Notes: generated from the sequence alone by a model not told the origin. A stretch of 64,000 bases of DNA from Lagopus muta (GCF_023343835.1 NC_064440.1:34045537-34109536), one strand, 5' to 3'. Positions 7,623 to 22,600 are shown, numbered from the stretch's first letter. Numbers and translations are program-made.

Positions 7623-10600
7623 CTGCAAGGCACAAGAGGCAAGGCATCAGCACCGCTGTCCCGTGACACGGACAGCATATTCCCTGTCCCTCCTGGGGCT
7701 CTGTGGGTTGGAGGGGAGCACTGGAGGATGGGGTACCACTGCCAGCCTGGCCACGTACCGCAAACAGACGCTCCACTCTCCTGTTCTTCCCATTGGGGTT
7801 CCTCTGCGTCAGCGAGCCGCGGTAAACCGAGTTGCGGTCAAAGGAGTCATCGAAGCCTGTAATGGAAGAAGAGGCATGAGGTGAGGCTGGGTAGTGCTCC
7901 AGCTCATGCAGAGGGGATTAGGCTCGCCCAGTGACGTCTGGCTTGATGGAGCATCTCTCTGTCTTCTTTGCAGGACTGACGTGTCCTTGAGGCTGCCTTT
8001 ATGTGCCTGCCCATAGCATAGGATGGCCGAGGAGACCTTTACACCAGCCTGTGCCGGGGAAGCAGAGCTTTTAATTGTCTCATATGGGGAAACGCAATTC
8101 CTTCTTTGCATTAAGTGATCTTTCCCCTCCTTTCCTCCACTCATCTTCTATTTGGCGTTATCTGGAAGGAGAGCCATTCCTTCTGCCTGTAAGCGTATGA
8201 GGCAAGATAACGGAAATAGAAAAAGTCATTTCCTAATGGCATTTGCTGATATCGGTCAGGATGAAACTTTTCCTGTGATTGCCCTCTGCCACATGGGCTG
8301 CTGGGCTGAGTTTCAGGTCACGGCCTACTTTGAAGCACTCCCAAGCTGCCATTTTCCATGGCTTGGCTGCCAACCTCCCAGTGGGACCAGTGGCAGAGAT
8401 GGGCAAATAGCAGGGCAAAGGATACCCTCCTCAGGGGAATCAGTGAGAAGAAATGGCTAAGGAAAGAAGCTTAGGTGGGGTGTTAAGGGCTAGTTTTGAA
8501 GGCAGAGCCACTAGGGTGGTAGAAGCCTGCACTGCAGAGCAGTGGCCCTTGGGGCAGGCAGTTGTCTGCCACCAAGACCTGTATGGCAGCCACCTCACCC
8601 TGTCCCCAGCACTGACCCTGATCCTCCACCACAGATGAGGTCTCCTCTGTAGCTGTGCTGGCAGGACACAAGCACAGGCAACAGCATTCCAAAAAGGGAG
8701 AAAATAGGAAGAGAGAGATAGAAATGACCGAGCATCTCATGAGCTGAGGTCATCCCATAGACAAAGTCGCAGCTCTTACCAGTGATCTCAAAGGGACTGT
8801 TGAACCTCCTCCTGAGGACCTGGGGCCCAGACATCGCCTGCAAGAGAGGGAAAGCAGTCTGTGGTGGGTAGGAAGACACAGGTGCATCCAGAGGATGCCC
8901 TCCTGCCCTTGCTGAGCACTCAAACCCACATCCTGGAACACGGGATTAAGGCTTAATAAACACATGCTAAACACCTACCCACCTTAACATCATCCAAAGA
9001 CTCCCCTGGACTGCTGGTGGGGGTGGGGGAGCAGAGGTGGAAAGCCTGCAGACAGAAAAGGGGCACAGGTTCTCTGGGTTTGCTTCACCCCAAAGCAGCC
9101 TCCCATCTCATCCTCAGTGAGGCTCAGAGCAGCCAGGAAGGAGCTGGGAGCAGCCAGGCAGCCCCTCCCTGTGCTCACAAGCCCCCTCCTCCCCACTCAC
9201 CTGCCCATTTGATTTCTTCCTTGCCTTTTCCACCGGCTTCACCGTCAGCCCCGCAGCAGACAGAGCTGCGATTCGAGATTCAATATCCGATATCTTTAAA
9301 GGGAGGGAAACAAAACAGGTGGGCAGCGTGTGGAAGACTGCCAACCAGCTTTGTTAGCTGGGCTGGAGGTGAAGTAGCTCCTGATGAGCCCTTACCTCGC
9401 TCTCTGCCTGCTGTACCTGCGCAGCTGCCGAGGCCACTTTGTCCTCCAGCTCCGACAGCTCCGAGTCGGTCGTGCCGCAGTGCCGAGCCCCTTCCTCGAG
9501 CTCTGACAGGGTTGTCTCCAGCTGATAGGCCTTCCCAGCAGCCAGGTAGACCTGGAATAAAAAGAGAAAAAAAGAATAGGTTGCACCATTAAGCTTCCTG
9601 CTTGCTCCTCCCCTTCATGTGAACACAGCCCCTGCTGCTCTTCTATGGCCCCTTCCTGCCCTGCAGCACCCTCAGTTCTGGCAGGGCTCTTTGTCACTGT
9701 GTGTCCCATTGGAAGGAGATGTGTTACTCAAGTGCTGTTACCGCCCCTTGGCTACTACTCAGATGCGAGAACCAAGCAAAGCAATTTAGTAGAAGTTAGA
9801 TTGTCTGTGCAATAACATCAGAAGGCCACAGTTTTGCTGAATGATCCCAACATCTCTGTACTGCTAATGCATGGCCTGCTCCTCCAGCCCTCTCTGCTGG
9901 CATGCTGAGCGCCCACGTGTGCCATGTCCTATAGGTCCCCACTGACCCCATTGCAAGCCCTGAGGCAGAGTGTCCATAACCAAGTGCAATCATTCAGTTT
10001 ATGAGTCACAAGGGCACCGTTTGCTGCTGGGCCATTAAACATCATTAAGCATCCTCAAGGCAAGTGGCATCCCTTAAAGTGCAACCGGTGGGACATGACT
10101 CACCAGGGACCCGAGGGAATGGTGGGATGAGCACATGGCTCCCACAGCCATGAGCAGGAGAAGCAGGAAGCCCAAAGTTTGCTCTTGCACCAGTCAGCCC
10201 TCCAAAGGAAGGAGCGTGGCTCACCTGGACAGCAGGAGGGGCTCAGCATCATCGGATGGGGCAGTGGGGATGTCAGATGGCATGGCTGGCAGAGCACAGA
10301 TGTGATGCCCAAGCTCAGATCTCCAGCTACAGCACTCAGCTAGGAGGACCTTTGTGTCTATGAACTGTGAATAACCTACTGTTTGAGGCATATAAGAAAA
10401 TCAGTGTGTCAACCCTCGGTTAATCCTTTTGAGGCAAACAGAACTCTTTCCTCCCCCTAAACTCTACCCTGAGCCTCACAACCTGCAGCTGGGGGGGTTG
10501 CATCCTTACATGTAGATGCTTGTGGTGCCCAACCTTTGACCTCCAGAATGCCTGCTAATAAGAAGCTTGGGGGGGGGGGGGTCCACTGTACTCCCTCCCC

Positions 10601-13600
10601 CAATTCCCTCCTTGCTCTCAGAGGCTCTGGGGAACCTTACATTTTCCTCAAGCTCACGGTATGCTTCAGCCGCCTCTTTCCCATTCTCCATGCTGAGATG
10701 CAGAGCACAGCCACCACTGCCCCAGCTCTGTCCTTGCAGTGACTCAGAGACCGCTTTCTCCGTGGCATTTATGGCTCTCAGTGCTTTGGCCGTGATTTCA
10801 CTCAAAGCCTGAGCTGAGGACCTCTGTGAATGCCCAGTCAAAGTGCAGGAAGGGGTGAGGGAAAAAAGAAAAAAAAAATTTCATTATTTTGACGTGTGCT
10901 TGTAGTGTACAACTCAGCACAAGTAGGCATGGAGGGGCATCAGGCCTATAGCAGCCAGTGGAAGATAGAAAAGGGATAATGATAATGAAAGGGCTTAAGG
11001 GCTCTCTAGTGGGGCTGAAAACGTGGCTGCCCAGGGAGTGGTGGGGTCACCATCCCTGGAGATGTTCCAGAGCCATGGAGATGTGGCACTGAGGGACGTG
11101 ATCAGTGGACATGGCAGGATGGGTTGGTGATCTTAGAGGCCTCTTCCAACCTGAATATTCAATGATTCTCTTACCCTTTCTTCTGCCAGGTTGGCTGGTT
11201 GTGATGCCGCAATGGAAAAGCGTGTAAGATGTTGGATTGCCCCACTGCCAGAACCTGGGGCTGATATCCTTACCTCCCACCTCAAGGAGCACTGACAGCT
11301 GTGATGCCTCTAAGTGCTGCCCTAGCCCTTTTGCTAGGTAAGCCATAAAGCACACGTAAAAATAGACCCAAGAAGCTCATCATCCCTCTCTCAGCTGATA
11401 ATTCCCTAGAAACCAAGGAGATTGGGGTGATATGTGCACTGGAGACAAAGACAAACAGTTTTGTTTACCACTGCACGTATTTCCAGGCAAGCCACTCTGC
11501 AAAGAACCAGCTAACTCGGCCCAGATGACACTTTTATCACTTTATGGTGCCCTCATGGTACAGCAGAGTTTCACACCACAAACGCTGCTTTTATCTGAGT
11601 GCTCCCCCATTAGAAGCCTTTTTTCCTGGCTGGATGGGACTTGCATAGAAACCAACTGAAGATTACGTGAATTCCAGACCCAGGTCTGGATTTGGTCATG
11701 GAGGTGGTGCTGGGTTTCGTTAGGCTTTGTGCTCCCTGCTTCTGAATGCGCTCTGAACTCAGTTCTGATAACTGCAGATCATTTATGTCAGAAAGTCACT
11801 GGGTTTTCTCATGAGACACCCTTAGAAATCTCTCAAAAAAACCCCACAAGGCAGGTTGCTGTAAAAAAATAGGCACTGACACAGCCTTTAACCCAAACTC
11901 CTCCACCTGCACGTCACTGCAGTCAACTCTCACTCAGTTTTATGGTATTTGTTGCCTTTGCTCTGAGTGTCATTGCAGTGCAGAAGGCTGGATGTCTCTC
12001 TCAGCTTGGGAGCTGAACTGCGTAACCCCCATGTTACTTGCCTGACCTTCACCACTCTGTTTCGTGCTTATGGCCCTATTAGGGAATATGTGGGGAAAAA
12101 TGGGACTGCTACAGGTCTGGAAGAGACATTTCAAGATGCAGCAGGCAGCTGCCAAGGGCTGCCAGTCCCAAATCGTCACTGAGCTCTTCTCTTCCCCTCT
12201 TCTCCATAGCATCCCTGTAATGGAATCCAGGCCCTGAGATAAGTGTGCAATACTCTACTGCATGGATGTGGATGTTGCACCCCTTCCCATGATGGGCAGT
12301 AGTCTTTCAGACCTCTAAGAGAATTTATTTTCAACTCTTTGATCAGTCTAGGAGAGCCTACAAGTCTTCCTAAGGTGAAAGGTCTAGATCCAATACCCTG
12401 GGACTTTTCTATTCCTAGCTGGACTTGATCTGTGTGGGTCATCCTTTCCACCTCAGAATGCTCTATGATACAGACAGTAGATCCAGACAAGCCACAGCCC
12501 TGGAGGCATCAAGCTGATGTGAGACAGAACAAGAGACCAGTCATGGTGCAAGTGAGGACACAGATTACCTTTCGAGCTTCATTGGCCACATCATCACTGG
12601 AGGAGCTCATCTCAGGTCTCTTCACTCCCTTCCTTTCTTCACGCTCCTCTTCTTCAGAAGAGACTTCTCTGTCGCTGATGTTGCTGGTGAACTCCTCCAG
12701 CTTCCTCTTCAACTCCTCCTCCTCAGCATCAGGATCAAGCTGGGACTCTGTGGCCGGAGACTGAAACAACAGTAGAAGTGAATTGTTCACACAGAATTTA
12801 TTTGGTTTTGTTTTGTTTTTAAGGGGAAAACAACAAAAACCCCAAGGGATTAGGGACCAGAAATTACCACATTTTCATTTGTAGCCGTGGTATGGCTGGC
12901 AGCTCCAAGGACATAAACCCCCACCACCCAAAGGCAGTGCACCAGGCTGCAAGGAGAACCCCTGTTCCCTCAGCTGTGCTGAATCAGAGCCTCTCAGTAC
13001 TGATTTGTGATGAGAAACACTCAGATTTACCAACAGGAACACCAAATAGCTGTCCCCGTTACAAGTTTTGGGAAGACATTACGTTGTTCCTCCCCCGTGC
13101 CTGAGGGACTGCTCTGTAATTATTACTATCCATCCCACTGAGTCATTAGCAGCCAGAGCACCTCATTGCAATGGGTTCACATGAAGGAAAAGTACACAGC
13201 CTAAAATTAGAGACCCAAAAAAATCAATGTTAAGCGACCTATGCATTCACAGATTCTGCATCCTCACCCAACTTTAACTTAATTTAGCTGTTTCCTTCAG
13301 AGCCTAATGGCATAGCAAGACAAGAGCAGCCCAGAAGAGATACAGAAGTCCTTCTTGACTCAGAGCTCTCATTTAAAATAACCAAATCACTTTTCTATAC
13401 ATAAAGATTGATTCTCCTAAGAGCACTCAACAGAGAATCAAAGTGAAACATGGTTTTCCTTGTGCAGAAGAGGCCTGGCACTAGCTTGCACAGGGACCCA
13501 GATGTCCTAGGTTAAGCTTGCCTCCATTTCTCTCCAACGATGCAACGCTTTTGCTATCTGAATCAAGAGGAGTTAAGCCCTTTGGGGAGCTGGGCCAAGC

Positions 13601-16600
13601 TTTTTTTTTTTTGCAGTCCCACTTTAGGGCTGCCCCTCCTCATCATGCTGCTTTTGGGGTGACCCAGAGTGCTGATTTCTCCCTGAAACTCTCTGATAAT
13701 GAGGGGAAGGGGCCAGTGAAGCCCTCTCTCCCTTCCTGTTGCCCTGTTACCTCAGCAGAGCGCACCAGGATTTTTTCCTCCAAGCGGTTCAGCACGCGTT
13801 CAATCACTGACATGCGTTTGTTGAGCTCGTGAATCTAGAGGGAAGGAGAAAGAATAGAGAACAGACCAGCCACCATTGACAGGACAGTGGGAAAGGAGCC
13901 CAGGGTGCACGCAACCAGCAAAAGTAAAAAAAAGAATCACAGAAACACTAAGGTTGGAAAAGACCTTTAACATCATCTAGTCCAACCGTTGACCCATCCC
14001 CACCATTCTCACTAGCCACCTGTGAGAGACCAAGATACCAAAATATCACGTTGTGTTGGGCATCAGAGAGTGAAGGACTGTTACCCTGGGCACCCTGAGG
14101 AGCTTCACGAGGTGCAGAACCTCTCCTCAAAACTCAAAGTGATGCTACATCCATGGAATGCTGTAAGTCCCACCAGAGCATTGGGAGCTTCGGCGTGGTG
14201 ACCACAAAACCTTCCTACCTTGGTCTTTTTCAACCTGCTCATGCACTTACCCCGTGATCCCCTGCTGAATACATCACTGGGAAAGGAAGGGGGTACAAGG
14301 GAGGAGTTTCCCATGAAAAATTCCCAATCAGAACACAAAACTGAAAGTTGTTCCCAACACACTTTGAAGTTTTTCTCGCTTCTCAATGCTTTGATCTGTC
14401 AGGATTCTCAACCCTCTTTTCCTCCTCCCTCTACCAGCTGAAAAGAGAGGAGGAATAAAGAGAAATAAGAATTCTGAAAATCACGGAGAAATGGCTTTCC
14501 AGGCTCAAGAGCCACGACAAATTTTTTTTGTGGTTAAATGACCAAAAGCATAAAAGGAACCTCTTCATTTTTCCTCCTTTCAGAAACGAATATTTTCTCT
14601 CCTTCAAGACTGGGCCTTCTCCTTTGATCTAAACAAATAAAACACAAATGATGTAAAATATTGCCCGTTCCACATGGATAAAATGCTGCATGCTGCATCA
14701 CTCCTGCTCCGTGTGGCTGCCTCCCACTCAAAGGGGACGAGCAGCAAATGCAGTAAGTGAATGGAGCAACAAAGAGACGTGAGGGCTTCGCTTTGTTTTT
14801 GTAACATTTCCACCCTCTCACTGAGTTTTTGTGCTGGCTGGTGTTTGATTAATTAGATCCTCACAACAGCTTGCATCTGCTTAAGTGAAGATAGATGTAA
14901 CAACCTGGCACCTGGGGAGAGCAAAGCGTTGCAATTACTGCCCCGAATTGAATGAGCCTTTAAGCAGCATTAAACCCACAGGCTGGAAGCAATCCACGCC
15001 AGCTCTAAGTGGTTTCTCACTATCATTGGGCCTGACTCTTGCAGCACTCTGGTGACAATGAGAAGCCTGTGATGGACCATAAACTTCAGGAGAGGGGATG
15101 GATGTGAGCTCAGCATCTGGTACTGTCTGCACGTCCTGTAAGCAGCAGCTCAGAGAGGTCGGAGCACAATGCAGAGCTGGCTGTTGGCAGGTTACAGGGA
15201 GAAGAAGAGCTGGTTTTCATTCTCCTTCCTGAGCAAGGCTGGCTTTAGTGCCCAGTTATCCCCATGCAAAGCAAGGTGCACCCCAATAGGGTGCATCCCA
15301 TTAGGGGCTGGTCCACCTGCTCTGCTCTCTGAACGACAAAGACTAGTGAATACATCTCCACTAAAACACTTCAGATGAACCAACTTCAGCTTATTTCTGT
15401 GCTTTAAGAGCTGCTCTGGCTTTCTCTCCCCTTTGGGCTCCTCTTGGCTTCTCCTGGGCTAGTGGTAGCAGCCATACCTGTGTTGCTGTGGGGTTAATGG
15501 GCCAGCACAGAGCCCCGTTTCCTCCTGCTGGGCAAGGGGCAGGCTCTGCTAGCTGTTGCTAGCTGTAAACCCATCAGCCACATAAAGGGCAGGAAGGATG
15601 AACAGCTACTTAAGCTAATGAACGATGCTGGCATACAAACAAATGGGGCTGAATCGGGAATTAGGAGATCCCTTGTAACCATTAGGTGCCACCGATGCCT
15701 TCATGCTGTTGTGACAGCAAAACACCAGGCACACTGCTCTCAAACCAGGGCTGGGAGAGGAGATGAAGGAAGTCATCTGGAGTACCGGTGGGAATTTGGC
15801 CCCATTTCCCCACTGCAAAGCACTGTGCACATTTCATGCCTAACGTACTGTGGGCTCATTAACGACACCCAGGCTGAGCTTTCTCCATTTGCAGTGGGCT
15901 GGAAAACAAAGCACGTCCACCCATTTGAACATATGCTGAGAGAAATAAAGGCCAAAGGACAGATGCCCCCACGGAGGCACACAGAGCTCAGCAGCACCCA
16001 AGATGTGCACAGCTGTAAGTGGAACCAGCACACTTCTCCCCTTGGAAATCTGTGTGGTCAGACACCAACGTGCATTTTGCTGCTGAAGAGGGTCAGGGAA
16101 GGCTTAACCGTTCTCATCCTTTCTCAAAGGTGATGACGAGAACTGCAGGTCCTCACTTGACAATTAAAACAAGCGCACAGCCTTCCTGACACCCTTCTCT
16201 AGGCTGTTCCCCTATTATCACATGGCAGAAATGCATGACAGGTCAGCCTGTCCCTGTCCTACTGAGGCCGGAACGCTCCATGCTGCTGAAGAATAGGATC
16301 TCAGGGCTGATTAAACATTCCCCTCCAAGCCTTGATCATAAAGCCCATTCACCTGATGAATGAGGACACGTAAAACTATAGGTAGCGTGCAGATTAATGG
16401 GGGCAGGCTGGAAATTAACAGCATTGAAGGCAGGCTTGTTACTGCATCAACAGCGGGTACAGTTTCTCCCAGCCATGACCATAGAAGTAGAAGGGCTGAT
16501 GTGAGGAATACTGTGTAATATTAATAGGACAGAGAAAAGCCTGATCTCTTCACCATGAGGAATGGATGAGCAGAAAACACACCTTCCCACGTTCCCAGCC

Positions 16601-19600
16601 TGACTTCCCATTTCATGGCCACCTCTGCATAGCCCAGAGGGCTGAGCACGGCCTGGGCATTCATCCACCTGGTGCCACACAACCACCATGCAACACCAAG
16701 CAGATGTGACAGCTTCTAGGCCACCCCACAGGTGGCACTGTTTGGTACCTGACTTCCCGAGCTGTGGCTGATGTTCTCCTGGGAGGAGGCTCTGCTCCGG
16801 CGTTTCAGGTGGTGAGGCAGGCAGGCAGCGAGCTTTGGGGCTCCCTTCACATCCTCATCAGAGGTGTCCATGTCTGCAGAGTAGGGGGACCGGGGCTGCT
16901 CCACCCAGGGGCTGCCTTTGGAGGGAGAAGGCTTCAGTATGAGGACTCAAGAGATTCACAGCCCCTAGCACAAAGCCCTGGACGTCAGTCCCATCCCTCA
17001 GACAAGCAAATAAGCAGGTCAATTTACTCCTTCTAGTGGAGTTGCAAGCAGAAGTTCAGCCTGCAGCTCCATCCACCTAAACAGGGTGCTGCTGAGCTAC
17101 AGGTGGGCACGAGGAACATTCCCCTCACCCCCTCAGATCTCAAGCAGCTGAGACCCTCAATAAAACCTGCTCCTGCCTCTTCAGTCATGTTGCAGCCCAG
17201 GTTTGGGCTCCTCATTCAGTTTGGGTGCTGGGAGCAGTTTATCCACACGGAGCATAACTTATGAAAGCAGGGAGGGCATCTTCCCAAGGTGCAATGAGGG
17301 CTGGAGAGATCTCTTGGGTAGCTCTTACAGGCACTTTTCCCTAGCAGGGTGCTGGAACCCAGACACTTACCAGGCTTTGAACTTCTGTCCAGGCTCCGTC
17401 TGCGTGCATTGAGCGTGAGTCGAACCTCTGTGCTGAAGTGCTGCTCCGGAGGGCTGAGGTGCTGCTCCTGCTCCCTCAAGATGTGGAACACAGCTGCCAG
17501 GTCAGCCTCCTCCAGCCGGGGCTCTCGGGGAGCATCCTCAGCTGGGCCAGAGAAATCTGGGAAGGACTGAGAGACGGGGGCTGATGCTGGGACCGCCCTC
17601 CCCACCTCCCCAAGCAGTTCCTAGCTTTGTCCTCCAATAGCTGCACGGATTGACCCTTTATAACACTGATTTCAAGCAACCTGGCTTACAGGCTTTTTAA
17701 TCTTAAGGCTGAGCAATATTTCAGATGACTGCCAGGGGGCACTGTTAGTTTCTATGAGAGCCAGGCATCTGTCAGGCTGACTTGGGCCCCAAGATCCAAC
17801 CTTTAAAGCATCACACACTTTGACTTGCAGCGTCGCAACAGCCATCTACTTCTCAACAACCAATACATCGACTTTGTATCAGCCCTCCTTATGCCTGCAT
17901 TAAATTCCACAGCATAAGGGCAAAACGTAGGTAAAGGACGTACATATCTATGTAAAGAAAGATTGAACCTGCCCATTTGTCCCAAATCCTGTCTGTATTC
18001 TCCCAACCAGCTGGCACAAAGCAGTTATTTGTGCAGTTTTTTTGTGCCCCACGTTCTCTCCTCTGACAGATGGGGACTTTCCCCCCCCCTCCCCCCTCTG
18101 GCCATGCAGGATTCCTCTTCTGAACCTCACACACAAAGCTACCAGCAAACCACATCCCCAGTGCATGCGGGAAAGCAGCCCCAATCTGGATTGGATGATG
18201 GGAGAGAAAGCTGTTTTCAACATTCCTTAAGTGCTGAACGTTCTGCTCCCAAACACTGGCTGGAAGCTAGGGTGTCCCACAGCCCTGGGACAGCACAGCA
18301 AATAGCCAGCAAAGAGATCAGCCCAAATCTGGAAGGAGAGGTGCAAGAAAGTCCTCACCACAGCCAGCTCTCCTGCTTCTGACTCAGGGTTTGGAATGGA
18401 AGAAGAAATAGCAGTGCTCTGCACAGAGATCGGCACCACAGCTTCCCAAAGCCACCGTGCAACCCTACAGCCAGAGCAGCAGGAGGAGGACAGAGAAAAA
18501 GGCAAGCCCAGTACCTGGAAAGCATCAGAGCTGATGGCCACTGGAGAGAGCTGGGCAGATTGGCGGCGAGACTGGGCAGAGTACTCCGAGTCCAGCTCGA
18601 AATCAAAGGGGTGCACGGACAGCAGGCGCTTTGTCTTGCGCATCTTGGCGTGGAAAATGGGAGAAGGGAAAACTCAGCTGGCTTCCATGGAAAGCAGAAG
18701 GAGCCCTCGCCTGCTTCGTTTGCAGAATCTGTTTGTGGGAAGCTCTCAGGATGGGAAGCTCCCACTTTTCCTGGAGAACACTGGGTTCTCAGGAGTATCC
18801 TGCTTGCAGGGAGCAGTTACGTGAGACTGCTGGGACTGAACTCAAAGACCTGGTTTCCTGGGTCTCTGCATCGAGACTGTGGCCATAAGCAGACAGCAAG
18901 ATGCTCTGCTGGCAAGATTGCTCTGGAGGCAAGATGAGCAGCTGAACCCCTCAGAAAGAGGCTCAGGAGCTGCTCTTGGGGCCTGAAGCAGCTCCATACC
19001 TCCGATCCTGGGAGCAAACCTCCCCAGATACGGGGAAAGCCACGAGCTGGTCTGGGAGTGGGGCTGGCATCAGGAAGCAGAGCAGAGAGCAGTACCCAGC
19101 CACCACCACCCAAGGCAGGCTACAGTGCAGCCAGAAGGGTGAGTGGCTGCAGGGGAAGCCCTTACTCTGTTGTAGCACTCTGCTTCAGCTCCGTGGAGCA
19201 CATCATCCTCATCACCACTGTCATCCCCAGTGCCACCATTGGCAGGGTGCTGGCATTCACCTGGAGGAGACAAAGGTATGGTGAGCATGGGCAGCTCCTG
19301 CACCGTGACCCTGGGGCAGGCAACCCCCTGCCCTGGTGTCCCATCAGTGCATGTCAGGAAGACTGATTCTGAAACACCTCCTTCAATTTTTATTATTTGG
19401 CACGCTGCACTGTGGCTCCTGTCTGGCACAAATAAAAGGAAGGGGACAACGGAAAGAAAAGGAACAAAAAAAATCCTCTTGGAAGAGCAAAATGTCCCAT
19501 GGCAAGATTGACCCTCCCTGCAAGAAGAACACAGCCCAAATCCACAAATTCAGCGCATTTGTTACGAACACAGCCAGCTTCAAGCACATGACATGGATGC

Positions 19601-22600
19601 ACTGAGATCACAGTGAGTTCTCGCAAGCCACAAGTTTGGCAGGCAACAAAAAGCCCTGTTGTTTCAGAGTCTGCCCTCAGAAGCCCCAAGGGTGCTGCAG
19701 GGCAGAGGATGAGCAGCGAGGCTCCTTGTCCCAGCCACACTGAGCAGCTCCAGGGTATCCACAACCGGAGGGAGCAAAAAGAACAACAGCAGCAACCTCC
19801 ATCTGACTGCACAACACACACTGCAGTTCTCTTTTTGACTTACTGTTGATGTCTGGCAGGCTGTAAACTCTGTCATGAAGACCTGAACAACAAGAGGAAT
19901 AAAAAAAAAAAAGGATAAATAAATGTTTTCTCTAGGTAGCTTGCACAGAACAAGCCTCAGAGCAATGCTTAAGCACAGCTCTCAGTCTCTAGCCATCACA
20001 AGGCACAGCCAACAAAGGCTCTTTGGAGAGAACAAAGCATGTGCTTAGAGACATAGCTTGACTTGGAAGATCAAGTTGTATATTGGGCACAGTATCTTCT
20101 CAGAAAGAGCAGTGATGCAGTGGCACAGCTGTCCAGGGGGTGCTGGGGTATTCCATAACTGTGGAGATGTGGCACTGAGGGATGTGGGCATGGTGGGGTG
20201 GGTTGGGGTTGGACGTAGGGATCTTAAGTCTTTTCCAACTGGAATGGTTCTGTGATTCTCTTATCCTTCTTAGATATAAAAAGGAATCTCAGAAACGCAT
20301 GCCACAATAGTTGTGCTGGTGCCAAAGAAAGCAGACCAGCTGCAGAGGTGGCAATCACAGCCGGGTAGACAAACCACAGCCGGGCACAGGCAGAGCCGAG
20401 GTGCCAGGACAGGCTTTGAGCCTGGCACTCAGTGCCCCCTGCTGACAGCGGCTGCTGCATGCACGCACAGCGCCCAGGCTCAAACCTCAGACCCTAAAAC
20501 CCCAAGGGCTCGGCATGGCTGCTGCAGGTTTTGTGCCTGCTGGCTGTACGTGCCAGACAGAGACGTGAAAGCAGGGAGCTGAAGCTGCTCCATCAACCAC
20601 GCGGCAAGCCTGCAGGCAGCCAGCACAGCCAGTTGTTCAGCAAATTCCTCAGCAAGCTATGTAAGTCAAGGCGAGAAAGTTAACCCCAGCTGAAGACAGA
20701 GCTTGGACATCCTACCCTGCTGTTTCATGGGTATCAACACTAAGTTCTCTGGCTGGCATCCCTTCGGGTGCCTGCCCAGCTTGCAGGACAGCAGAAACCC
20801 CGGCGCTTGTCCTTACCTAGAAGAGCTGAATTCCCCTTCTGCCCTGGCTGCAGCCTGCCGTAGAGGGACTGCAGCACCTTGGCACTTCCAAACCTCTTGA
20901 AACGGGACCGCACGTGCTCGTAGTACCACTCGAGGGAACCAATCTTCACCACCCTGCCCCAGGAGGAAGCACATAGAGGTGAGGCAGCCTTGCCAAAACA
21001 GACCCTCACCCCACTCCCACCCCCGCTGAGCAGAAGGATCACCCTAAGGGTATGGGGAGCAAGCAGAGGATGCAGAGGAAGGAGACCAGCACGAAGCTGT
21101 CCCTGTTCATCACAAGGGAGTTGGACTGGGTGACCTTCAAAGGCCCCTTCCAACTGAACGATGGCAAACAGAGCGTGGGGCTGAGACTGCAGAAACTCTC
21201 CATCCCGATGCCCCAGCACAGTGCCCCTACCTGGAGAGGCGGCAGGGGTCACAGACCCAGCCCTGCTCCCTCTTGTTGTAGCGGCTGCAGCTCTTGCAGG
21301 TGTAGAAGCGGCAATCCAGGCACTGCCGCTTGCTGTTCAGCAGGAACTTGAAGGGCTGCAGGCAGTGCACGCAGTGCGTTTCGTTCAGGTGGGACTGGTG
21401 GGTCAGGAACTCTCTCTTGCTGCTTTCCTGGTCTATCTTGCACTTCAGGTCCCTGCAGATGCATCCCAAAAACAGAGGGGCGAGCATTAGGTGGTGAAAT
21501 GGCATCCAACAGCAGCTCCCTCCTGCTCCCAGCCCCGGACACCTGCAGTAACCCCAAGGAAATCAATGCTACCACTCTGATTTTTGCATCACTCTATCCA
21601 TGAGCAGATCCCTCCACTGATACGTTTTCATCCTGGATGCCTTTGCCCAGCACGCAATATCATTTCGGTGAGCTCTGAAGCTTCTCTCACATGGTAAACC
21701 CAGTAAAGCTCAATCAGCCTAGAAAACGATTTTTCAGGGATCACCTCGAGTCCCACAGCTGGTGGAAACAGCTGGAGGGCAAATTAATCAATAACCTATC
21801 ACAGGGTAAAATTGTGCCCAGCTGAGCAAGGCAGCAGGCTCCACATTTCAGAGCAGGTCCCTGTGCATCAGGATTTGCTGCTGCCACATTTCAGATCAGA
21901 CTTGGCTGTATTAAAAATTGGTCCTTTTTGCTGCACAGGGCATCTCTTTGCCACCAAGCCTCAAAATGCATTTCAACCCAAACCTTTAGGGGCTGGAGGC
22001 TTTACCCAAAGGCTTTCTGTTTGTTCTCTGTGCTAGCCCAGGTATGTTTGCCCTCTGGGCTACGGTTACAAGGTGGTGTTTGACTTGCAAGAGGCCCTAG
22101 CAGGCTTGTTTTCCATCTGGGCAGGGTGAGGGAGCTGCATTTTGCAGGGCAGAAATTGGCCAAGACCAGAAAGCTCAAGCAACCAGGAGGCTTTGCACTG
22201 CATCTGGTCACCTGCACCACTGCAAAGCTTCCCCTCTGGAGCTTCCTGATGGAACAGCTTGCACTCACAGCGGAACACAACACGTGAAAATAAGCAGTAA
22301 GCTTACATGCAGCCACATAAAACAAACCCCAAAACACAAAACCCACCCAGCTGCAGGCTGTGGCAGCCTCACAAACCACCTTCTGAGCACACAGGCCAAG
22401 AAAGCAGGTACTGCACAAACCCAAACTGATCTTAATCCCAGTGGCACAACAGCATTCAGTCCGGAAGAGCAAACAGCAAACAACAAGGAAGAAGAAAGCT
22501 TCCCAGGGACACTGCTTGCCTTTGAACTCGTGGCACACTGCGTTCATCCATGGCTTCACCAGAAGGGCTGCAGGTTTGGGTGCTGACCCCAAGCCGTGGG

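Noticed and set aside
7561-7758. Read-through of MLPH exon 15 to a stop at 7561
   Set aside because: The intron between 7759 and 7622 has good splice sites, and splicing restores [10 protein letters not shown], which matches the known melanophilin terminus.
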